A stretch of DNA of 35,394 bases, from assembly GCA_024684955.1 (NCBI GenBank), contig JAIKWH010000035.1, positions 1 through 35,394 on the forward strand, given 5' to 3'. Below are positions 7,904 to 16,508 of this stretch, piece by piece. The position numbers and the translations under genes are program-made. The notes under the pieces were generated by a model that did not search any database, was not told where the DNA came from, and worked only from the letters and a program-made list of their open reading frames with translations. The stretch is from Pseudobutyrivibrio sp. (lineage in GTDB: Bacteria; Bacillota; Clostridia; Lachnospirales; Lachnospiraceae). How positions within the stretch are numbered: the first letter of the stretch is position 1; each line of letters begins with the position of its first letter.

Positions 7904-9091
7904 TTACCAAGTAATCGTAAGCACATTTGCACTTTCATCCATCAGGTAGTAAACAGAGGATAGTCCCTTGCAGTAATCAGCAATGTGCTGGTCATTAAAG
8001 AAATACTCTATAACCTGATTGTAAAGGTCGGCGTTGGCAAATTTCATTGAAATTTCGCTATCACCTCTCTGATATGACTCTTTTAAGAGTTTCCCTATGG
8101 CGTCGATAGCAAAGTTTTCAAAATACAGACCATTGTGATAGTAATAATTATCTGCAGTAGACAGACATTCTGGCACAGGGAAAGTGGAGGTAATGGTGTG
8201 GGTCTGGCCAATCTCCTCTGTAGTCATAGCAAGGTATGCATAGTTGACCCTCTTTGCTGTAGAATTGTCCAGGTCCATGTATTTGCTATTGCCCCAGGTA
8301 ACGTCCATGTAATAATAGGCATTGTCCAAATAAACCAGGTTCCAAGCGTGGCTCTCACCGTTGGCCTGCCCTGTGATAATGGTGCTCTTGATGCCCAGTT
8401 GATCCAGCAAATACCAGGCTGCATCAGCGTAGCCCTGGCAAACTGTGGACTGGTACAAGAAAACACTTAATATATTTTGATTCTCCAGACTGTCCGTGTT
8501 GTAGTCTACATTGTTTATCAACAGTTCAAAGACATATTTTGCCTTGTCATAATCGGTGTCATTTTTGCTAATGCCCGACAGCCAGTCCTTGGCCTTGGCA
8601 TCAATAACCGCCTGGTAGATATCCCTCTGCTCCTGGTCCATCGTGTACTTTGGAGTAAAATCTAATCCCAAAACAGAGGAGCCGCTGGTGTATGTGTTAA
8701 ACTGGTATCCCTTGATCCAAAAGAGGTTGCCATAGTCAGCCATAACAGCCTCGTAGGCCTGGGCCAACACCTCCTCGTCCTTGGTGGAAATAGGGACATC
8801 CTCCTTAAAATTAAGGATGCAGTCCAAAATCTGGTCGTAGGTCTTTTGGGCCTCCTCATCCAACTGTTGGTAGGCGTATTTGTTGTAGGAAATCCCCTCT
8901 ACAACCACAGGCTCACCCACAATCAGTTCACCTGTTTTTTGAGAATAGTAATTTTTTATTTCCTGAAAACCATTGGAGCCGTCAAAGCCCTCCAGTTTTT
9001 GATCCATAAGCATAAAAACAGCCAAAAAGACTGCTGTAACTATGGCCAGGACTCCAATGGTATTAAGAACTGTGCGCCAAAATTTCCTCAT
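7904..9091 (-). CDS. Membrane-anchored transglutaminase-like (papain-fold) protein
   Basis: A 395-residue protein with an N-terminal hydrophobic anchor or uncleaved signal (residues about 7-28, after MRKFWRT), so the bulk is probably outside the membrane. A transglutaminase-like domain lies at about 180-275 with the triad Cys218 (TVCQGYA), His248 (ESHAWN) and Asp263 (YMDVTWG). This family includes cysteine peptidases and peptidoglycan-associated or cross-linking enzymes; which activity applies is unknown. Regions before (30-180) and after (280-395) are not recognised. GAGGG precedes the start. It appears to be a single-gene unit between the cspA terminator and the degV promoter. Confidence 0.85.
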   Translation of the reverse strand: MRKFWRTVLNTIGVLAIVTAVFLAVFMLMDQKLEGFDGSNGFQEIKNYYSQKTGELIVGEPVVVEGISYNKYAYQQLDEEAQKTYDQILDCILNFKEDVPISTKDEEVLAQAYEAVMADYGNLFWIKGYQFNTYTSGSSVLGLDFTPKYTMDQEQRDIYQAVIDAKAKDWLSGISKNDTDYDKAKYVFELLINNVDYNTDSLENQNILSVFLYQSTVCQGYADAAWYLLDQLGIKSTIITGQANGESHAWNLVYLDNAYYYMDVTWGNSKYMDLDNSTAKRVNYAYLAMTTEEIGQTHTITSTFPVPECLSTADNYYYHNGLYFENFAIDAIGKLLKESYQRGDSEISMKFANADLYNQVIEYFFNDQHIADYCKGLSSVYYLMDESANVLTITW

Positions 9092-9134
9092 AAACCCTCA
9101 ATCACTCATTTCACTATACTAATTGAAAAATCTA

Positions 9135-9172
9135 AATAAAAAAGTAGCGGAGTAATAATAAATTACTCCGCC
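9135..9172 (-). terminator. Rho-independent terminator of cspA
   Basis: A perfect 10-bp stem, GCGGAGTAAT with ATTACTCCGC around a 5-base loop (9147-9171), is followed on the - strand by TACTTTTTTATTT. It lies about 90 bases after the cspA stop codon. Confidence 0.85.
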
Positions 9173-9260
9173 TCTCCCCTTAATCATCTTTGTATAGCCT
9201 ATAGCTTGTTTTTCATAACACAACCAAAGGTATCCAAACTTAGAGATTAATGAAATTCCA

Positions 9261-9464
9261 CTAACGTACAACTGTTACGTTAACGGCCTGTGGTCCCTTT
9301 GCTCCGTCAGTTACTTCATACTCAACAGTAGCGCCTTCTTCAAGAGTCTTAAATCCTTCTGAATTAATTCCGCTAAAGTGAACGAAAACGTCGTTTCCAG
9401 CCTCATCAGAGATGAATCCGTAACCTTTTGAATTGTTGAACCACTTAACTGTACCTTTGCTCAT
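9261..9464 (-). CDS. cspA: Cold-shock protein (CspA/CspB family)
   Basis: A 67-residue single cold-shock domain that binds single-stranded RNA and DNA as an RNA chaperone. Both nucleic-acid-binding motifs are present: KGYGFI (RNP1) and VFVHF (RNP2). It starts with [10 protein letters not shown] and has the normal length. GGAGG lies about 10 bases upstream of the ATG. It is monocistronic, with its own candidate promoter and a strong terminator. Its 5' leader contains a 6-bp hairpin GTTGAG-TCCT-CTCAAC, which may take part in temperature-dependent control as in other csp leaders; that role is inference. Confidence 0.96.
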   Translation of the reverse strand: MSKGTVKWFNNSKGYGFISDEAGNDVFVHFSGINSEGFKTLEEGATVEYEVTDGAKGPQAVNVTVVR

Positions 9465-9515
9465 GCTTTCAGTACCTCCAATATATTACTTGTTGAGTCC
9501 TCTCAACTAATTTTT

Positions 9516-9544
9516 AGTGTAACAGAAGGCTTTAACAAAGTAAA
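9516..9544 (-). promoter_or_regulatory. Candidate cspA promoter
   Basis: On the - strand TTTACT (9539-9544), a 17-base spacer and TACACT (9516-9521) lie about 50 bases upstream of the cspA start. Each box matches the consensus at four of six positions. A leader hairpin GTTGAG/CTCAAC follows at about 9491-9506. Confidence 0.35.
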
Positions 9545-9586
9545 GCGATTGACTCACTTTTTTGTACAATTTTTTTTATTAGTAGA

Positions 9587-11080
9587 TTATTTATTTGCGG
9601 CCTTTTCTGGTAGGGCTGGAAGGGTTCTCATCATGATCCTTGGCCCACCTTTTTTATTGATATAATCGGCGGTAATGACCACCTCTCCTATGTTCTCATC
9701 CTTTGGAATCTCATACATAATATCCAGCATGTATTCCTCGATGATGGACCTAAGTCCTCTGGCTCCCAGTTTCTTTTCCATGGCAAGTTTTGCAATGGCA
9801 TGAAGGGCCTCGTCATCAAAGTCCAGTTTTACCTCATCTAATTCCAAAAGTTTTTTGTACTGCTTTATAATGGCATTCTTTGGCTCTTTGAGAATGCGAA
9901 CCAGCATGTCCTCATCCAACATCTCTGTGGCAAATACGATTGGGAGACGCCCTATAAACTCAGGAATCATACCAAATTCTCGCAGGTCCTCTACAGTAAC
10001 CTTTTGGAGAATATTTTTGTCATTGTCATATTTGTCCTTTAAATCAGCCATAAATCCCATGGATGATGACTTGTTTAATCTGGCCTTTATAATCTCATCC
10101 ATGGCAGGGAATGCTCCACCGCAGATGAAGAGAATATTTCTAGTATTGATTGTGGTGGTAGGAACCATAGCATTTTTGCTGCTGGCGCCAACAGGCACCT
10201 CCACGTCTGCCCCCTCTAGGAGTTTTAACATACCCTGCTGAACAGATTCTCCGCTGACATCTCTCTGATTAGCATTTTTCTTTTTAGCAAGTTTATCAAT
10301 CTCGTCGATAAAGATGATACCCTGCTGGCAACGCTCCACATCATTGTCAGATGCAGCCAGGAGTTTGCTGACCACTGATTCAATATCATCACCGATGTAG
10401 CCAGCCTCTGTGAGAGATGTGGCATCAGTAATAGCAAGGGGTACATCCAAAAGTCTGGCAAGAGTCCTAACAAGATAGGTCTTTCCAGAACCAGTAGGTC
10501 CAAGCATAAGCATGTTAGATTTTTCGATTTCTATGTCATCCATATGGCCTGTGGCAACCCTCTTGTAATGGTTGTATACCGCAACAGACATAACCTTTTT
10601 AGCGTATTCCTGACCTACAACATACTCATCCAATTTCTCCTTAATCTTGTGAGGAGGGATGATATTGTTGATGTCGATAACAGGGTCTGGCCTGTCCTCC
10701 TTGTCCTTTGCAGTAGAGGCTCCGTGGGCGTTTTTAACCTTTGGTCCCTCTCCAAAGAGACTGCCTAAATTGAGAAATGAAATATTTGGCATCTTGGACA
10801 TATCCATATTTGACTTGGAATTGTCTCCACCACCAAATCCCAAATTGCTCATGGAATCAAAGGTGCGCTGCATGCAGTCGTTACAGATACTCATGCCAGG
10901 GGCCAATTTAATAAAAGGTCCCGCTATATCTGATGGCCTGTGGCAAATATAGCAGTATTCTGTAGGCTTTTTATCATTATCTTTTTTATCCGAAGTCCCA
11001 TCCTCGTCCTTGTTTGACTTTGTGACCTCGTCTATAATCTCGTCATTAATATCTACTTCTTTAAAATCCTGATCTGACAT
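9587..11080 (-). CDS. clpX: ClpX-type AAA+ unfoldase, long variant
   Basis: A 497-residue ATP-dependent unfoldase of the ClpX family, which delivers proteins to ClpP. The treble-clef zinc finger uses C43, C46, C66 and C69; in typical ClpX it begins near residue 15, so there is an acidic extension of about 30 residues. The linker to the AAA+ domain is about 80 residues, clearly longer than usual. The core has Walker A GPTGSGKT (194-201), pore loop GYIG (227-230), Walker B IIFIDE (255-260) and RDVSGESVQQ (273-282). The ClpP-docking tripeptide, normally IGF, reads MGF (341-343). ATG 11080 with AGGAG is preferred over GTG 11095. It is the last gene of the sseB-MFS-hydrolase-clpX series, and no clpP is adjacent. 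Confidence 0.88.
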   Translation of the reverse strand: MSDQDFKEVDINDEIIDEVTKSNKDEDGTSDKKDNDKKPTEYCYICHRPSDIAGPFIKLAPGMSICNDCMQRTFDSMSNLGFGGGDNSKSNMDMSKMPNISFLNLGSLFGEGPKVKNAHGASTAKDKEDRPDPVIDINNIIPPHKIKEKLDEYVVGQEYAKKVMSVAVYNHYKRVATGHMDDIEIEKSNMLMLGPTGSGKTYLVRTLARLLDVPLAITDATSLTEAGYIGDDIESVVSKLLAASDNDVERCQQGIIFIDEIDKLAKKKNANQRDVSGESVQQGMLKLLEGADVEVPVGASSKNAMVPTTTINTRNILFICGGAFPAMDEIIKARLNKSSSMGFMADLKDKYDNDKNILQKVTVEDLREFGMIPEFIGRLPIVFATEMLDEDMLVRILKEPKNAIIKQYKKLLELDEVKLDFDDEALHAIAKLAMEKKLGARGLRSIIEEYMLDIMYEIPKDENIGEVVITADYINKKGGPRIMMRTLPALPEKAANK

Positions 11081-11104
11081 AAACTCACTCCTCACTAAAT
11101 GTAT

Positions 11105-12079
11105 TTACAAGCCCTTTTCCAAAAAAGAAAATAGGGCCTCGTAGTAGTCTATAATAATGTCATCACTGGCATTGAATATCTCGTGCTTGCTGCCCTCAAA
11201 CCTAAGGAGCCTGCAACTAGATACCCTGTCTGCAAAATCATTTTGGGCCTTGTTTACTACCAGTGTATCCTGTGATGCTTGCATAAGTATAACAGGAATT
11301 TTGATTAATTTTGCCTTTTTTAGAATTTTTTTAGAAACATTTAATGCCTCCCTGGCCCATCCAAAGGTACATCCATTGGTGCGATACTGTACCTCCCGCT
11401 CCCTTTCGTTGTACTGATAACTATACCTAGCCTTTGACATGGCAGAGCACCTAGGATACTTGAAAGTGTGATCATAATCGTGATGGCCAAACATATATCG
11501 CTTTGCCATAAATGGCAGATACGAAAGGAGGCAAACCAACTTTACTACCAGTTTGTTTTGCCCTCCTGTAGCCAGTTCTATCATAGGAGAAGACAGGATT
11601 GCTGACCTAAAAACTGATGGGTATTTCTCTAAGTAAAGGGCAGCAACAGCCCCACCCATAGAGTGGGCAAAGAGAATAAGGTTTTCTGTAGGACTCATGG
11701 CCCTAACCTCTTTTTCTATAAAATCATTAAAATCAGTTACATAGTCTTCAAAGTGATTAATGTGGACCTTGAAATACCCACTTACCTCCCTATCAGATTT
11801 GCCGTGTCCCCTCTGGTCCATGATAAAAACCGAGTACCCCATCTGATAAAAATAATAAATAGTCTCGTAGTATTTTGTTGTAAACTCGCAGTATCCATGG
11901 CAGATAACTATAGAGGCCTTTTCCTTTGGATTGATAAAGGCCTGGTAATAAAAGTTGCGTCCACTAGTGCCAGTAAAGTATCCATCTTTTGATATTGAAT
12001 TTAAAAAAGGCAGGATTTTGCCCTCCATAGCAGCAGCAAAATCCTGTTCCTTATAAATAGTCAAATCCTTAAAAATCAT
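11105..12079 (-). CDS. Alpha/beta hydrolase, monoacylglycerol lipase / lysophospholipase-like
   Basis: A 324-residue serine hydrolase of the Hydrolase_4 (lysophospholipase) type. The oxyanion-hole region is HGYCEFTTKY (about 61-70) and the family segment MDQRGHGKSD is at 88-96. The nucleophile is Ser140 in FAHSMGGAVA; probable Asp271 (ASQDTLV) and His299 (GSKHE) complete the triad. There is no signal peptide, so it is cytoplasmic or peripheral. Its start is two bases from the MFS stop codon and its end is 24 bases before clpX, so it is co-transcribed with both. The substrate is probably a glycerolipid or lysolipid; this is from family membership only. Confidence 0.88.
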   Translation of the reverse strand: MIFKDLTIYKEQDFAAAMEGKILPFLNSISKDGYFTGTSGRNFYYQAFINPKEKASIVICHGYCEFTTKYYETIYYFYQMGYSVFIMDQRGHGKSDREVSGYFKVHINHFEDYVTDFNDFIEKEVRAMSPTENLILFAHSMGGAVAALYLEKYPSVFRSAILSSPMIELATGGQNKLVVKLVCLLSYLPFMAKRYMFGHHDYDHTFKYPRCSAMSKARYSYQYNEREREVQYRTNGCTFGWAREALNVSKKILKKAKLIKIPVILMQASQDTLVVNKAQNDFADRVSSCRLLRFEGSKHEIFNASDDIIIDYYEALFSFLEKGL

Positions 12080-12081
12080 TC

Positions 12082-13416
12082 TCAGTCCATATCCTCAAAA
12101 GCTTCCAGACCCTTTTTTGCCTCCACATTGCCATCACCATGTTTAACAAAAAGCATAGTAAGTAATGACAATATTGCAAAAATAGTAGCATATGGGAAAA
12201 GGGTCATGTATCCCACATCAGACAAGAGCCAGCCCGCAAAAATCGGGGTGATAATCTGGGCCGCCATAGAAAAAGTGTAATAATATCCTGTGAATCGGCC
12301 TATGTCGCTGCCCTTGCACATCTCCACAACCATTGGCAGAGAATTGACATTGATAAAGGCCCAACCTATTCCAACACATGCAAATAATACGTAAAGGAAT
12401 GGGGAGAATTCCGGATATATTACTGTATATATAAACCCTCCTAAAAAACTGGAAGCCAATATTACGATTCCCAAGATAATAGTGATTTTACGGCCAGCCT
12501 TGGTGGCTATTAAGCCGGAAGGAATATAGCAAAGAATGGCTCCAACTGTAGCCACAAGTAAACAGAAACTAGCATCTCCCAAGGCCATGTGCCACATGTT
12601 TACCGCATAGGTTGTAAACCATGTCTCCATACCATTGTATGCAATAAACCAAAGGGAAACAGAAAGCAAAAGGAATATTAATGACCTCTTTACATCCGCT
12701 GGCAATACCTCCTTGCCAGATTCATCTGCAACAGCTAGATTATCCTCTGGATGCAGGAGCTCGTAATTCTCCATTTTTTTATTGAGGCTAACCTCATCAA
12801 CTGTAATCATCACGATGCAGATTGAAACCAACATAATACCTGCCACTACTAAAAAGAGGGTAAGGTAATTTACATGGTCAAGACCTGCTACCTTGTCTGA
12901 TGAGTATAGAATTTTTGCAACTGCAAGATAAATAACTCCACCCAGGGCTCCCATCAGGTTGATTATGGCATTAGCCTTTGACCTAAGAGGTTTTGGAGTG
13001 CAATCTGACATCAAAGCCACCGCAGGGCTCCTATAGGTGCCCATAGCAACCAGCAGGGCTCCCAGAATTCCAATAAAGAGAGCCTGCTTGCCAGTGCTTG
13101 GATTGGCAAAATATGAATTGTCCACAAGAGGTAATAGAATCATTAGAATAACTGCCGCAATGGTGCCGTACAAGATGAATGGCCTGCGCCTACCCATCTT
13201 TGCCTTGCTCTTGTCTGATAATGCCCCAAAAAATGGGAGCATAAAAAGGGCAAGGACATTGTCCATAGCCATGATGACACCGGAATAGGTCTCATTCATG
13301 TGGAATGTATCTGTAAGAATCAGCGGAATGATTGAGTTGTACATCTGCCAAAAGGCACAAATCGAAAGAAAAGCAAACCCAATCTGAACAGTTTTTTTCA
13401 CATCTAATTTCATCAT
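12082..13416 (-). CDS. Major facilitator superfamily transporter, sugar/glycoside type
   Basis: A 444-residue membrane protein with about 12 predicted helices. The loop between helices 2 and 3 carries GALSDKSKAKMGRRRP (about 63-78), an MFS motif A of the form seen in the SLC45/sucrose-type and glycoside symporters. A large cytoplasmic loop (about 205-240) follows helix 6. The N-terminus has two successive Met codons behind a G-rich ribosome site, so the start may be 13416 or 13413. It lies 21 bases after the SseB-family gene and two bases before the hydrolase gene. A sugar or glycoside substrate is likely but not determined. Confidence 0.85.
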   Translation of the reverse strand: MMKLDVKKTVQIGFAFLSICAFWQMYNSIIPLILTDTFHMNETYSGVIMAMDNVLALFMLPFFGALSDKSKAKMGRRRPFILYGTIAAVILMILLPLVDNSYFANPSTGKQALFIGILGALLVAMGTYRSPAVALMSDCTPKPLRSKANAIINLMGALGGVIYLAVAKILYSSDKVAGLDHVNYLTLFLVVAGIMLVSICIVMITVDEVSLNKKMENYELLHPEDNLAVADESGKEVLPADVKRSLIFLLLSVSLWFIAYNGMETWFTTYAVNMWHMALGDASFCLLVATVGAILCYIPSGLIATKAGRKITIILGIVILASSFLGGFIYTVIYPEFSPFLYVLFACVGIGWAFINVNSLPMVVEMCKGSDIGRFTGYYYTFSMAAQIITPIFAGWLLSDVGYMTLFPYATIFAILSLLTMLFVKHGDGNVEAKKGLEAFEDMD

Positions 13417-13437
13417 ATTCCCCCCATATGAATCAAA

Positions 13438-14676
13438 TTAATCTGCTTTGTATACTAACATTTGCTCCTGATGTTTCTCTGCAATCTGGTCCACCTGAGG
13501 TATCTCTCCCCTGAGAGCAAACTCTATTTGACGAACCTCTTTTACAAGTGGGCTAAGCTGCTTTGTAATGGCCTCCATGTGTACCTTTGCCTTGGCTCTG
13601 TCTCCGTCAGTACCTAAGACAATGAGATAGCGGACATTCTTTGTCTCCTCCTCTATCTTTACCATAAAGTTGATAGACTGGATATCATCCTCGTCATCAC
13701 CATAAGCTGCCAAAAGATCTCTGACCTCTCTGGTCTCCTCTGTCTCCTTTGGAATGCCCAGCAAGAACTTGCTGCCTGCCTTTAGGGTCTCCTCATGGAT
13801 TATTTCTGGATTACCAAAATCCCTCTGATATCCCTTTGTACCAGTGATGGTATCAAGGTATGGCATAGGCAGTGTGCATGGTTTTTTATTAAATGGATTG
13901 ATAGCGATACCTGCATAGGTGTTGCTGCCCTTGATAAGAGAAAGCATCTCAGGGAATCTGAGAACCTGTGTAGGCAAATGCTCATTGTCCTTTGCAATGC
14001 CTGTCCATTTCTTTAGAGATGGGCCATCGGTAAATACAGGGAGAACAAGGCTGTCCTTGCCCTCAGGTGTACCTGCCAATCTAACCTGGGATTTGAGCAT
14101 GTAGAATCCTAACTTTCTCTTTGCCTCATCATCTGTAACCTCTGGCTGAACAGGGGTGAGAAGCAGGGCGTGGGAAAGCCAATATGATAAAGTAGCATGG
14201 AATTGGTTGTCCTTTGAGAACTTGCCCATGCCATAGATAATTCCATCAAGTGGTGGATTAATAATTTTCATGCCAGCTGTAAATTTTTCAGGTAGGAACT
14301 GGCTATGGAGAACAGAATATTTTTTGATAACGCTTTTATCTGCAAGGTCTAGTTGCAGATTTGTAAAGGAATCTGTTGCAGATTCAGCAATCACCATTCT
14401 CTCCTCTTGCTTGGTCTCAATTGCAACAACCTTTGTCTCAATAGGTGCCACAGCTGGCACGTAGATATAAAGAGTGTCCCCCTTGTTTACTGTGCCATAT
14501 AATTCACCTGCAACAATAACTCCGGTGCCATCTAGCATAGAACTAGCATTTTCTACCACCATAGAAAATCCGGCATCTTCCTCTTCCTTATTTTCAAATG
14601 ATTCAGACTCTGGAGCCTTGATCTGCTCCATTATTTCCTGGTCCTCATCAGGTTTTTTCTTGTTAAAAAGTCCCAT
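13438..14676 (-). CDS. SseB-family protein with N-terminal beta-barrel-like domain
   Basis: A 412-residue soluble protein. An acidic lead (1-40) is followed by a beta-rich domain (about 48-112) with GVIVAGELYGTVNKGDTLYI, which resembles domain 2 of translation GTPases such as EF-Tu. A region at about 160-275 resembles the SseB N-terminal domain (VLPVFTDGPSLKKW), and about 290-400 resembles the SseB C-terminal domain. SseB proteins were named for enhanced serine sensitivity and their biochemical role is unclear. AAAGGAG precedes the ATG at 14676. It leads the operon with the MFS transporter, hydrolase and clpX. The barrel assignment is by pattern only; the SseB assignment is fairly firm. Confidence 0.75.
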   Translation of the reverse strand: MGLFNKKKPDEDQEIMEQIKAPESESFENKEEEDAGFSMVVENASSMLDGTGVIVAGELYGTVNKGDTLYIYVPAVAPIETKVVAIETKQEERMVIAESATDSFTNLQLDLADKSVIKKYSVLHSQFLPEKFTAGMKIINPPLDGIIYGMGKFSKDNQFHATLSYWLSHALLLTPVQPEVTDDEAKRKLGFYMLKSQVRLAGTPEGKDSLVLPVFTDGPSLKKWTGIAKDNEHLPTQVLRFPEMLSLIKGSNTYAGIAINPFNKKPCTLPMPYLDTITGTKGYQRDFGNPEIIHEETLKAGSKFLLGIPKETEETREVRDLLAAYGDDEDDIQSINFMVKIEEETKNVRYLIVLGTDGDRAKAKVHMEAITKQLSPLVKEVRQIEFALRGEIPQVDQIAEKHQEQMLVYKAD

Positions 14677-14715
14677 AACAATATCTCCTTTCGTACCGCA
14701 AATGCGGACTTAATT

Positions 14716-14724
14716 ATTATAACA
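14716..14724 (-). promoter_or_regulatory. Extended -10 promoter of the SseB-MFS-hydrolase-clpX operon
   Basis: On the - strand TGTTATAAT (TGn plus a perfect TATAAT) lies about 40 bases before the start codon. No good -35 is seen, as expected for an extended -10 promoter. The short leader contains CCGCA-TT-TGCGG, a small hairpin before the ribosome site. Confidence 0.5.
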
Positions 14725-14731
14725 TAAGTTG

Positions 14732-14762
14732 ACATAAAAAAGGGATGCCTTCAGGCATCCCC
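14732..14762 (-). terminator. Rho-independent terminator of PAS chemoreceptor gene
   Basis: GGGATGCC and GGCATCCC pair around a four-base loop (14742-14761), followed on the - strand by TTTTTTATG. It begins about 17 bases after the stop codon of the chemoreceptor gene. Confidence 0.9.
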
Positions 14763-14777
14763 ATCGCATATTATTCA

Positions 14778-16193
14778 TTAGGTATATAGTTTCTTTGCCG
14801 CATCCTCAATAGATGCTGAAAGTGCTGTAAGTTCCTCTACTGTTGCATTGATTTCCTGCATGTTAGAAGACTGGCTTTCAATGCTTCCATTGATATTTTC
14901 AATCTTTTGCATAACTGCTCCAATCTTGTTGCCCATTTCTTCCAGATGTTCAGAGATTTTTGCGGTTGTCTCCTTAGATGAATCAGAAAGTTTTCTTACC
15001 TCGTCAGCAACAACTGCAAATCCCTTTCCTGCCTCACCAGCTCTGGCTGCCTCAATAGAAGCATTCAAAGAAAGGAGGTTGGTCTGGTCGGCTATGCTCT
15101 TGATATCTCCTGTGATGGCAACAGATTCATCCAATGCCATATTCATATCGTCAGAAGATGCTGCAATATCTGCCTGGTTGGCTGCCACAATCTGCATCTG
15201 TGCTGCAGTCTGAGCCACTGTGTTACAAATCTCCGCTATACCTATATTGAGCTGGTCAATATTTGGCAGGAGTTTTTCCTCAAAGTTCTTCTTTTTCTCC
15301 TTTATTTCTGTAATGTCATAGATGGTTCCTGCAGCAATGCGAGGTGTAGAATCAGAACCCCATACAACCATTGACTGAGAATTGAACCAATGATAGGTGC
15401 CATCCTTGTGCATCATCCTATACTCAACGCTCTTTACATACTGCTTGTTTACGTCTTGCATCTGGGCTGCCATAGCTGCGCTGGCTTCCTCTATATCATC
15501 TGGGTGAATTCTATCCAACCATTCGCTCATTACATCTTTAATTTCTCCTGGCCCATATCCCAATAGTTTCTTGAACTGAGGAGAAAGATCCATCGGAGAA
15601 TTTGGATCCGAAATATCTGCCTGGCTTAAATCAATTGTCCAAGAGCCCTCACGCATCATAGACTCGATGGCCTCTTTTCTGCGCTCAGCAATCTTTACAA
15701 GGGCAGACTGTTTCTTCTGTGTATCAATATCCATAAATAGTCCCACAAAAAGTTCTGCACTGCCGTCTGGCCTTCTTGTGCAATCCCCCTTGGCATGGAA
15801 CCACTTATATCCAACACCCTTTACCATCAGAGGGAACTGGATATCATATTTTGTATTGCCAGTCTTATCTGCCATGGCAGCCCCAAAGTTTGCAAACACC
15901 GCATCTACATAGTCTGGATCCATAATAGCAGGCAGGGCATCTATAGAGTCAGGGAAATCAGCGCTAGTCACGCCAATCATATCCCTAAACACATCGCTGT
16001 AGTGCACAGATTCTGTTTCCCCTTTTTCATTAATCTTTGCTACCCACAGACCCGCTCTAGCCGTCTTATTAAGCATGTCAATAGTTGTGTTTGCTTCCTT
16101 TAAATCCCTCTTTAAGTTGGCTATTTCTTCTTTTAATTTCTTAGTCTCAGCGTTAGATGAAATAACATTTTCGATTTTTTCTTTACCAAACAT
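14778..16193 (-). CDS. Soluble methyl-accepting chemotaxis protein with two PAS domains
   Basis: A 471-residue cytoplasmic chemoreceptor without membrane segments. A short N-terminal coiled coil is followed by PAS 1 (about 40-150), PAS 2 with a PAC-like end (about 170-300, containing [12 protein letters not shown] and [14 protein letters not shown]), and a short MCP signalling domain whose tip carries [20 protein letters not shown] near residues 365-385. The C-terminus stops soon after the tip (DAAKKLYT), so the signalling coiled coil is short compared with transmembrane receptors. PAS domains suggest an internal signal such as redox state, flavin or haem; the ligand is not visible. ATG 16193 is chosen over TTG 16229 because a promoter lies at 16235-16263. 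Confidence 0.9.
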   Translation of the reverse strand: MFGKEKIENVISSNAETKKLKEEIANLKRDLKEANTTIDMLNKTARAGLWVAKINEKGETESVHYSDVFRDMIGVTSADFPDSIDALPAIMDPDYVDAVFANFGAAMADKTGNTKYDIQFPLMVKGVGYKWFHAKGDCTRRPDGSAELFVGLFMDIDTQKKQSALVKIAERRKEAIESMMREGSWTIDLSQADISDPNSPMDLSPQFKKLLGYGPGEIKDVMSEWLDRIHPDDIEEASAAMAAQMQDVNKQYVKSVEYRMMHKDGTYHWFNSQSMVVWGSDSTPRIAAGTIYDITEIKEKKKNFEEKLLPNIDQLNIGIAEICNTVAQTAAQMQIVAANQADIAASSDDMNMALDESVAITGDIKSIADQTNLLSLNASIEAARAGEAGKGFAVVADEVRKLSDSSKETTAKISEHLEEMGNKIGAVMQKIENINGSIESQSSNMQEINATVEELTALSASIEDAAKKLYT

Positions 16194-16234
16194 TCGACAT
16201 TTACCCCGCAATTGTAAGTTATCTCCCAATTTTT

Positions 16235-16263
16235 ATTATATGAGGTTTTTAGAAATTTGTCTT
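16235..16263 (-). promoter_or_regulatory. Promoter of PAS chemoreceptor gene
   Basis: On the - strand AAGACA (16258-16263), a 17-base spacer and a perfect TATAAT (16235-16240). The start site would be near 16228, which excludes a TTG start at 16229 and gives a leader of about 35 bases before ATG 16193. Confidence 0.55.
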
Positions 16264-16309
16264 TGAACATTCTGTGAAATGTAGAGCCTGCAGGACTGGG
16301 AATCTACAT

Positions 16310-16343
16310 AACAAAAAAGAGATACAACAAAAGTTGTATCTCT
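16310..16343 (-). terminator. Rho-independent terminator of tRNA-Leu
   Basis: AGAGATACAAC and GTTGTATCTCT pair around AAAA (16318-16343), followed on the - strand by TTTTTTG. It lies just after the tRNA-Leu gene. Confidence 0.88.
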
Positions 16344-16350
16344 TTGACCA

Positions 16351-16434
16351 TGCCGGCTGCGGGACTTGAACCCGCACGATGTTGCCACCAACAGATTTTG
16401 AGTCTGCCTCGTCTGCCAATTCCGACAAGCCGGC
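16351..16434 (-). tRNA. tRNA-Leu (anticodon CAA)
   Basis: An 84-base class II tRNA. The acceptor stem GCCGGC pairs at both ends (16352-16357 with 16429-16434), the discriminator is A, and the T arm contains GTTCAAGTC with the stem GCGGG/CCCGC. The anticodon loop CTCAAAA gives anticodon CAA, reading UUG. A long variable arm (TGGTGGCAACATCG region) is typical of tRNA-Leu. CCA is not encoded. Confidence 0.95.
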
Positions 16435-16445
16435 GTCCGCAGACT

Positions 16446-16474
16446 AGTATACTAAAAAGAAATAAAGAATTCAA
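16446..16474 (-). promoter_or_regulatory. Promoter of tRNA-Leu
   Basis: On the - strand TTGAAT (16469-16474), a 17-base spacer and TATACT (16446-16451), placed about 12 bases before the mature tRNA 5' end. Confidence 0.6.
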
Positions 16475-16508
16475 TAATTCATTTTCTTTTTTTTAAGCAA
16501 ATTCAAGC

